A DNA stretch of 64,000 nucleotides from positions 62,001-126,000 of the forward strand of contig DATBHB010000094.1 in the NCBI GenBank assembly GCA_036557705.1, read 5' to 3'. The position numbers and the translations under genes are program-made. The stretch is from VAZQ01 sp036557705 (GTDB taxonomy: Bacteria; Pseudomonadota; Alphaproteobacteria; Rhizobiales; Xanthobacteraceae). A model generated the notes under the pieces. It worked only from the letters and a program-made list of their open reading frames with translations. It was not told the DNA's origin and made no database searches. Shown here piece by piece: positions 58,929 to 64,000 of the stretch (position 1 is its first letter; every line of letters starts with the position of its first letter).

Positions 58929-59729
58929 ATGGACGAAAGCCAACTTACCGTTTCTTCATCCGAGCTTTATTCACGTCTCGGCACGGCCTCAGCTCCGGTG
59001 CTGATCGACGTGCGTCGCCATGATCCTTTTCTCGCCGACGATAGACTGATCATCGGCGCTTATCATCGTGGTCCCGCGGACGTGGAACATTGGCGGACCG
59101 AGCTCCCGGACGGCCGTTCCGTGGTGGCGTACTGCGATGACGGGGGCCAACCTAGCCAGAGCGTAGCGAGCGCGCTGCGTAGTGCGGGTATTGATGCCGC
59201 CTACATCGAGGGCGGCATTTCCAGCTGGAAACATTCGGGGTTGCCCACGCGCAAGAGGGTTGGCACCATCGGGAATCGATGGGTCACGCGCGAGCACCCC
59301 AAGATCGATCGGATCGCTTGTCCCTGGCTGATCAGCCGCTTCATCGATCCGCTTGCCGAATTTATCTACGTTCCGGCGAGCGAAGTGCTTACCGTTGCCG
59401 AAGAGAAGCGCGCCACTCCATACGACATCAAGGGTGCTGAATTCGGTCACGTCGGTGATCACTGCTCATTCGACGCGATTGTACGAATTTTCGAAATCAA
59501 GGACTCGGCGCTCGATCAACTGGCGATAATTGTGCGGGGTGCGGATACGTCGCGGCCAGACCTCACGCCGCAATGCGAAGGCCTGCTTGCCGTTTCGTAC
59601 GGGCTGTCGGCCAACTATCCAGACGACCATGAAATGCTCAAGCATGGGCTCATCATCTACGACTCGCTCTACAAGTGGTGTCGCTTGCAGGTCGAGAAAC
59701 ATCGTTGGTCATCCAACACAGCGGCGTGA
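58929..59729 (+). CDS. Rhodanese fused to a ChrB-type chromate-resistance domain
   Basis: A 266-residue protein. Residues 1-105 form a rhodanese domain (LIDVRRHDPFLADDRLIIGA; active Cys in AYCDDGGQPSQ; EGGISSWKHSGLP). From about 120 it has the ChrB C-terminal-type domain: DRIACPWLISRFIDPLAEFI, ATPYDIKGAEFGHVGDHCSF and YPDDHEMLKHGLIIYDSLY. ATG at 58929 follows GAGGAG. ChrA (the chromate efflux pump) is not in the window. The fusion suggests thiol or sulfur-linked stress handling rather than the transcriptional role of some ChrB proteins. Confidence 0.83.
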   Translation: MDESQLTVSSSELYSRLGTASAPVLIDVRRHDPFLADDRLIIGAYHRGPADVEHWRTELPDGRSVVAYCDDGGQPSQSVASALRSAGIDAAYIEGGISSWKHSGLPTRKRVGTIGNRWVTREHPKIDRIACPWLISRFIDPLAEFIYVPASEVLTVAEEKRATPYDIKGAEFGHVGDHCSFDAIVRIFEIKDSALDQLAIIVRGADTSRPDLTPQCEGLLAVSYGLSANYPDDHEMLKHGLIIYDSLYKWCRLQVEKHRWSSNTAA

Positions 59730-59740
59730 GGATAGTGCCG

Positions 59741-60484
59741 GTGTCGGAATCGTTTACGATCGAAAAAGAGACAAACCGAACCTGGGCCGCCGCCGGTGCT
59801 CTCCTGAGTCGGAAGGTAAAGAGGTGCGCTACCGCGGTCGGGTTGGTGACAGCGGTCGCCTGCACAGTATCGATGACTGCGGCGCAAGAGATTACGACCA
59901 GGATCGAGATTCCCAAGAATGGGATCGGCTTGCCGCCATCAGAGTTTGAATTTCAGCGGACCGGAGAAGGAAATTTAGGTATTTGGAAGGTGGTGCTCGA
60001 TGACACGGCCACGGGGGGAACCGCCATCGAACATCTCAGCACGGACCAGCACGAGGATCGATTCCCTCTTGCGATCTATAAGCCGCTCTCCGCCGAGAGC
60101 GTCCAGGTCAACCTCCGCCTGAAGATTGTTTCCGGAGTCTCGCCGACAGCCGGTATTGCCGTTAGCCTGCGTAATCCCGACAATTATTACGCTGTAAGTG
60201 TGAACGCGCTCGAACAGCGTGTAGACCTATTCCTGTTCTCTGGCGGCAAGAGCAAGCGTATCGATGGCGCAGAGACCAACGTTATGTGGAACCGTTGGCA
60301 CAGCTTGGGCGTGATCGTCAATGACGATCACTTTTCAGTCTCGCTCGATCGGAAAACCCTGTTCACCGGCTTCGATCGAACCCGCATGAAGGACGGCCGC
60401 GTCGCTCTCTGGACTCAGGAAGACAACGTCACGCGGTTCAATCAGATCGAAATCCGCGTCCTTCGAGCAAAGGAGTCGCGATAA
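59741..60484 (+). CDS. Secreted DUF1080/LamG-like protein
   Basis: A 247-residue protein. After an N-terminal extension of about 30 residues comes a signal-like segment (RCATAVGLVTAVACTVSMTAAQ), then a concanavalin-like beta-sandwich of the DUF1080 (3-keto-disaccharide hydrolase-like) type: ESVQVNLRLKIVSGVSPTAG, RNPDNYYAVSVNALEQRVDL and RKTLFTGFDRTRMKDGRVAL. The GTG at 59741 has GAGGA 8 nt upstream. It follows the ChrB-like gene by 11 bp, so they are co-transcribed. Role unknown. Confidence 0.7.
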   Translation: MSESFTIEKETNRTWAAAGALLSRKVKRCATAVGLVTAVACTVSMTAAQEITTRIEIPKNGIGLPPSEFEFQRTGEGNLGIWKVVLDDTATGGTAIEHLSTDQHEDRFPLAIYKPLSAESVQVNLRLKIVSGVSPTAGIAVSLRNPDNYYAVSVNALEQRVDLFLFSGGKSKRIDGAETNVMWNRWHSLGVIVNDDHFSVSLDRKTLFTGFDRTRMKDGRVALWTQEDNVTRFNQIEIRVLRAKESR

Positions 60485-60826
60485 TGCCATTCTCAGCTCA
60501 AATCAGAGCCCCACTCGTTAAACCTGCCTTAAAGATGCGGTGGTCTCCTGCACGTCTAGGAGGCTGAACCGCAGGTAAGAGGAAGGCGCCTTCATCAGTG
60601 GGCGTCCGGTTCGCTGCCATAGCCTGGCTTGCGGGACACGCGTCCTTGCAGCGAGGATTTATGAGCATTCCTGGCACACGGACTTTGGCCGAAGGCGGCT
60701 AGTTACGTCGATGCATTCATGTATTGCCGATTGACTGCTGAACCAGTTACGTGCACCGGGCGTTGTTGCGACTGTCGAAGACGTTTGCGGAATGAGCGCA
60801 ATCGAATAAAACAAGGAGGATAGGTT
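60485..60826. other. Intergenic region, no gene seen
   Basis: 342 bp between the DUF1080-like and DUF1259 genes. AGGAGG-type sequence at the right end is the ribosome site of the next gene. No ORF or RNA gene is visible. Confidence 0.5.
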
Positions 60827-61714
60827 ATGCGAGCTTTGAACGTGCTGGTGCTTTGTGCGGTAGCGGCTGTTGCCACCGGTGCCGGAGCGCAAGAGATCGA
60901 CTGGAAGAAAGTCGATGAAGCGATGGGTCGGACAGCGGCCGTGGGCGGCGATGTCCATCGTTATGGATTTCCACGGAGCGACCTGACCGTCACTCTAGAC
61001 GGTGTCACCATCAAGCCGGCTCTGGCGCTCGGCGGCTGGGTGGCGTTCAAGCCAATGCACGGTCAGGCCATGGCGATGGGCGATCTGGTGCTGCTGCAAA
61101 CCGAGATTGCTCCGGTCATGACAAAACTCATCCAAAACGGGATGGAGATCACCGCCGTGCACAATCACGTGCTGCGCGCCAATCCCCTGACCTTCTACAT
61201 GCATATCGGCGGCCATGGCGATCCGGTAAAGATGGCCGGCGCCATTCACAGCGCGCTCGGAGAAAGCAAGACTCCGCTGGCGGCTCCGGCGGCTCCCGCC
61301 AGCCCGCCTGCGATCGACCTGGACACCGCGCAGCTTGACCAGATCATCGGGGCTAAAGGAACGAACAACGGCGGCGTCTATCAATTTGGTATACCCCGGC
61401 GCGACCAAGTCACCGAGGAAGGCGTGCCGCTTACCCCGCCCGGGCCGTTGGGGGTCGCGACCGGAATCGGTTTCCAGCCGACCGGCGGCGGGAAGGCCGC
61501 GATCACCGGCGACTTTGTGCTCACCGCCAATGAAGTGAATCCGGTTATCCAGGCGCTGAGGTCGAACGGCATCGAGGTAACCGCGGTTCACAGCCACATG
61601 CTCAACGAACAGCCTCGGCTCTTCTTCATGCACTTTTGGGCGAACGACGACGCGCTTAAGCTTGCTCGTGGGCTGCGCGCGGCAATCGATAAGACCGCCA
61701 GCGGCAGGAGCTGA
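60827..61714 (+). CDS. Secreted tandem DUF1259 (LppY/LpqO) protein
   Basis: A 295-residue protein with a signal peptide (VLVLCAVAAVATGAGA) and two DUF1259 domains. Domain 1 includes RYGFPRSDLTVTLDGVTIKP and ITAVHNHVLRANPLTFYMHI. Domain 2 includes YQFGIPRRDQVTEEGVPLTP and VTAVHSHMLNEQPRLFFMHF. The conserved AVHxHxL...FxMH pattern in both halves could bind a metal. An Ala/Pro linker (LAAPAAPASPPAI) separates them. Function unknown. It is probably expressed from its own promoter with an AGGAGG site. Confidence 0.85.
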   Translation: MRALNVLVLCAVAAVATGAGAQEIDWKKVDEAMGRTAAVGGDVHRYGFPRSDLTVTLDGVTIKPALALGGWVAFKPMHGQAMAMGDLVLLQTEIAPVMTKLIQNGMEITAVHNHVLRANPLTFYMHIGGHGDPVKMAGAIHSALGESKTPLAAPAAPASPPAIDLDTAQLDQIIGAKGTNNGGVYQFGIPRRDQVTEEGVPLTPPGPLGVATGIGFQPTGGGKAAITGDFVLTANEVNPVIQALRSNGIEVTAVHSHMLNEQPRLFFMHFWANDDALKLARGLRAAIDKTASGRS

Positions 61715-62026
61715 CACGGAAGGCAATGACCTCGCTCGCTCAGGCCAAATCGCAAAGCACGGCGATCGCCAAGGCGAACACCCAATCGAAAGCTGTTGAC
61801 AAGGAGACTAGCAAGCGGGCGGCGCTCGCGCTGTGAGCGCTGCCGCGGAAATGAAGGGCGGGCGTTCGGCGGGGCGCGCAAATGCAAACAGTTACGGAAG
61901 AGCTTGATTAAGGTCCGATACAAAGCATGACCTCGGCAGAATCGTATTGTTCCACGGAGGTCGGCAAGTGACTGGGTCAAGAATATGGATCGCCTCTGCC
62001 GTTATTCCAGAAAACAGAAATAGGCC
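61715..62026. other. Intergenic region with one doubtful short ORF
   Basis: 312 bp. A 36-codon ORF (61726-61836; Ala/Lys/Ser-rich, starting MTSLAQAKSQST) follows GGAAGG too closely to be convincing. It may be decayed sequence. Nothing else is seen. Confidence 0.35.
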
Positions 62027-63031
62027 ATGAAGCCATTCCGAATCCTTGGTGTGCTCCTGTCCGGTGCAGCCGGAGCATGGTGGCTCCTGGCCGGTCCGTC
62101 GGTCTCCCAAACGCCGGAGCTTCTGCAACTGGAAGCAAAAATTCCCCTGGGTCAAGTCGGCGGTCGTATCGACCACATGGCGGTCGATCTCGGCCGGCAA
62201 CGTTTGCTGGTTGCCGAACTGGGCAACAACAGTGTGGGGATCGTCGATCTCAAGGAACGCAAGCTCTTTCGGCGGCTTGCCGGTCTGAGCGAGCCGCAGG
62301 GCGTCGCCCATGTGCCCTCGACCGATGCTGTTTATGTTGCAAATGGCGGCGATGGATCAGTGCGACTGTTCGGCGGAGACGATTATCGGCCGGACGGACG
62401 GATCAAACTCGCCGACGATGCCGATAATGTCCGCCTGGACGTGAAGGCCAATCGCATCCTGGTCGGATACGGGAGCGGCGGCTTGGCGCTGATCGACCCC
62501 GCCAGCGGTAGCAAGGTCGCCGATATTCGACTCAAGGCGCACCCGGAGAGCTTCCAGATTGACAGCGCGAGCGGCCGCATTTTTGTCAACGTGCCGAGAG
62601 CACGGGAGATCGCCGTCGTGGATGCTGGCGCCGGGAAACAGACCGCCAGCTGGCCAATGAATAATGGCAGCCATTTCCCAATGGCGCTCGATGAAAGTAC
62701 CCAGCGAGTCCTTGTTGTTTTTCGCAATCCCGCGACGCTGGGCGTCTTTGCAATGAGCGATGGCGCTGCCGTCGCGCGGGTCGGGGCCTGCGGCGACGCT
62801 GACGATCTGTGGATCGATGCAAAACGACAGCGCGTATATATCAGCTGCGGCCAGGGATTCGTGGATGTGTTCGATGGCAGCAACGCGGCTTATCGCCGGA
62901 TCGCGCATGTTCCAACCGCTGCGGGGGCGCGGACATCGTTCTTCGTCCCGGAACTGGATCGCCTGTTTTTGGCAGCGCGCGCATCGTCCGGTGAACCAGC
63001 TTCCATTTGGATTCTCCGTCCCGCCCCCTGA
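62027..63031 (+). CDS. Secreted YncE/NHL-like beta-propeller protein
   Basis: A 334-residue protein. An uncleaved-looking or long signal (ILGVLLSGAAGAWWLLAG) is followed by seven-bladed-propeller repeats. Blade signatures include DHMAVDLGRQRLLVAELGNN, EPQGVAHVPSTDAVYVANGG, DNVRLDVKANRILVGYGSGG and SFQIDSASGRIFVNVPRARE. Such proteins scaffold or bind peptides or sugars in the periplasm. No catalytic residues are evident. ATG 62027 is preceded by an AT-rich stretch. Confidence 0.82.
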   Translation: MKPFRILGVLLSGAAGAWWLLAGPSVSQTPELLQLEAKIPLGQVGGRIDHMAVDLGRQRLLVAELGNNSVGIVDLKERKLFRRLAGLSEPQGVAHVPSTDAVYVANGGDGSVRLFGGDDYRPDGRIKLADDADNVRLDVKANRILVGYGSGGLALIDPASGSKVADIRLKAHPESFQIDSASGRIFVNVPRAREIAVVDAGAGKQTASWPMNNGSHFPMALDESTQRVLVVFRNPATLGVFAMSDGAAVARVGACGDADDLWIDAKRQRVYISCGQGFVDVFDGSNAAYRRIAHVPTAAGARTSFFVPELDRLFLAARASSGEPASIWILRPAP

Positions 63032-63100
63032 TCGCGCGACCATGCGTCGGCAGGTCCGCCGGCAGAGCTTTGCCCAACCGGGTATCTCGATATTGGGTCG

Positions 63101-63120
63101 CGGCTCTGTTAGAGCCGTTT
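63101..63120 (+). terminator. Rho-independent-like terminator after the beta-propeller gene
   Basis: CGGCTCT-GTT-AGAGCCG, a perfect 7-bp stem, is followed by TTT. It lies between the propeller stop and the glmU start. The short T-run makes it weak. Confidence 0.6.
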
Positions 63121-63133
63121 CAAGGCATATTCG

Positions 63134-64000
63134 ATGGCAAAGCGCAGCTGTCTCGCGATCGTTCTCGCGGCCGGGGAGGGGACCCGCATGCGGTCTCGCC
63201 GGCCGAAGGTTCTGCATGAGATTGGCGGACAGTCGCTGCTCGCTCATGTTCTTGGCGCGGTCCGCGGAGCCGGTGCGGCGGCAAGCGCGGTCGTCATCGG
63301 GCCCGATTCGGAAACGGTCGCTATCGAGGCGAGGCGGGTCCTTCCGAAAGCCGATATTTTCGTCCAGGCAGAACGCCGCGGAACGGCCGATGCAGTTCTC
63401 GCCGCGAGAGCCGCGATCCGCCGCGGTGTGGACGACGTTCTTGTCATCTTCGCCGACACGCCTTTGATCGGCCCGAAAACGCTGTCGCGGTTGCGCGATG
63501 CGCTGGCCGGCGGGGCTGCGGTGGCTGTGCTTGGGTTCCGGCCGAAGGATCCATCCGGCTACGGCAGGCTGATGGTTGACGGCGAAGAACTCATCGCAAT
63601 CCGTGAGGAGCTTGACGCCAGTCCTGTCGAACAGGCTATCGATCTGTGCAACGGCGGATCGATGGCGTTCGCGGGCGAGAGCGCGCTCGAAATTCTCGAC
63701 CGCATCGACAATAACAATCGCAAGCGCGAGTTCTATCTCACCGATGCGGTCGCGATTGCGCGTTCGCTGAAACTCAAGACGGTTGCGATCGAGACCGAGG
63801 AGGATGATGTGCGCGGGATCAATACCAAGGCTCAGCTCGCTGAAGCCGAAGCCGTGCTGCAGCAGCGCCTGCGCAAGGCGGCCATGGAAGCGGGGGTCAC
63901 GCTGGTCGCTCCGGACACGGTCTTTCTCGCGGCGGATACCCAATTCGGGCGAGATGTCGTGGTCGAGCCGTTCGTCGTCTTCGGCCCCGGCGTGACCATA
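63134..64000 (+). CDS. glmU: Bifunctional UDP-N-acetylglucosamine pyrophosphorylase / glucosamine-1-phosphate acetyltransferase, C-terminus cut by the window edge
   Basis: 289 codons are visible of about 450. The N-terminal uridyltransferase has the LAAGEGTRMRSRRPKVLHEI nucleotide-binding loop, QAERRGTADAVLAARAAI (uracil and sugar binding) and VIFADTPLIG. KREFYLTDAVAIARS leads to the linker helix and the first coils of the left-handed beta-helix acetyltransferase (DTVFLAADTQFG). It makes UDP-GlcNAc for peptidoglycan and lipid A. The ATG at 63134 starts the conserved AKRSCLAIVLAAG text. Confidence 0.95.
   Translation, partial: MAKRSCLAIVLAAGEGTRMRSRRPKVLHEIGGQSLLAHVLGAVRGAGAAASAVVIGPDSETVAIEARRVLPKADIFVQAERRGTADAVLAARAAIRRGVDDVLVIFADTPLIGPKTLSRLRDALAGGAAVAVLGFRPKDPSGYGRLMVDGEELIAIREELDASPVEQAIDLCNGGSMAFAGESALEILDRIDNNNRKREFYLTDAVAIARSLKLKTVAIETEEDDVRGINTKAQLAEAEAVLQQRLRKAAMEAGVTLVAPDTVFLAADTQFGRDVVVEPFVVFGPGVTI

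Noticed and set aside
62357..63943. A 528-codon minus-strand frame across the propeller gene and glmU.
   Set aside because: It runs antisense to two clear genes, and its translation is Arg/Asp-rich without any motif. It is a codon-bias shadow.

Overview
The window reads as chromosomal DNA of an alphaproteobacterium of the order Hyphomicrobiales (Rhizobiales), most like Bradyrhizobium/Xanthobacteraceae. Reasons seen in the sequence: a complete acpXL-fabZ-fabF-fabF-adh-lpxXL operon for the very-long-chain lipid A acyl group, small secreted proteins of the DUF3551 and WYxCGYRWRRG kinds, many orphan solute-binding receptors (Fe3+-type and Bug/TctC-type), dense high-GC coding, and dispersed palindromic intergenic repeats. 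No rRNA, tRNA, phage, plasmid or CRISPR signal was found.

Layout. 0-7 kb: methylmalonate-semialdehyde dehydrogenase (partial), an iron/polyamine-type binding protein with an Asp/Glu-racemase-like protein, the K+ transporter Kup, a rhodanese and a PotF-like receptor. 7-13.3 kb: a PAP2 phosphatase and the six-gene AcpXL/LpxXL operon on the minus strand. 13.5-17.8 kb: a HbpS/GlcG-like secreted protein, two tandem RlpA-like proteins, a broken carboxymuconolactone-decarboxylase-like gene and a bicupin. 17.9-27.7 kb: a catabolic region with a Tat-exported amidohydrolase, an orphan EutA-like reactivase, a cupin, MmgE/PrpD, a TcuA-like flavoprotein, a second racemase-like protein and another binding protein, with repeats in nearly every gap. 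28-38.5 kb: small membrane and secreted proteins, a Tat-exported cytochrome P450-like protein, DUF4105 and CBS-BON proteins, a patatin phospholipase with a GntP-like permease, and a secreted PGGNRPG-repeat protein. 38.8-40.7 kb: a DUF3551 gene, then a candidate RiPP locus made of a Gly/Arg/Phe-rich precursor and a radical SAM/SPASM maturase. 40.8-48.8 kb: an MctP-like symporter, two TauD-type dioxygenases, two Bug receptors and a hicB with a decayed hicA. 48.9-63 kb: a SUMF1-like protein and two c-type cytochromes divergent from a two-component system and RND efflux pump, then a membrane-protein pair, a ChrB-like rhodanese fusion, secreted DUF1080-like and DUF1259 proteins and a beta-propeller. 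The window closes inside glmU.

How it works together. The AcpXL operon supplies and attaches the 27-hydroxyoctacosanoate-type chain of lipid A. The 48.9-58 kb block looks like an envelope stress or efflux module driven by its own two-component system. The most novel-looking item is the two-gene radical SAM RiPP locus at 39.2-40.7 kb: every Phe and Tyr in the precursor has Arg two residues downstream, the spacing expected of three-residue cyclophane chemistry. Second is the P450-like protein with a twin-arginine signal and a long insert before its heme loop. Two gene remnants (a racked-up frameshift in a CMD-like gene, and hicA with a one-base frameshift plus an 18-bp duplication) and three families of dispersed repeats show continuing sequence turnover.
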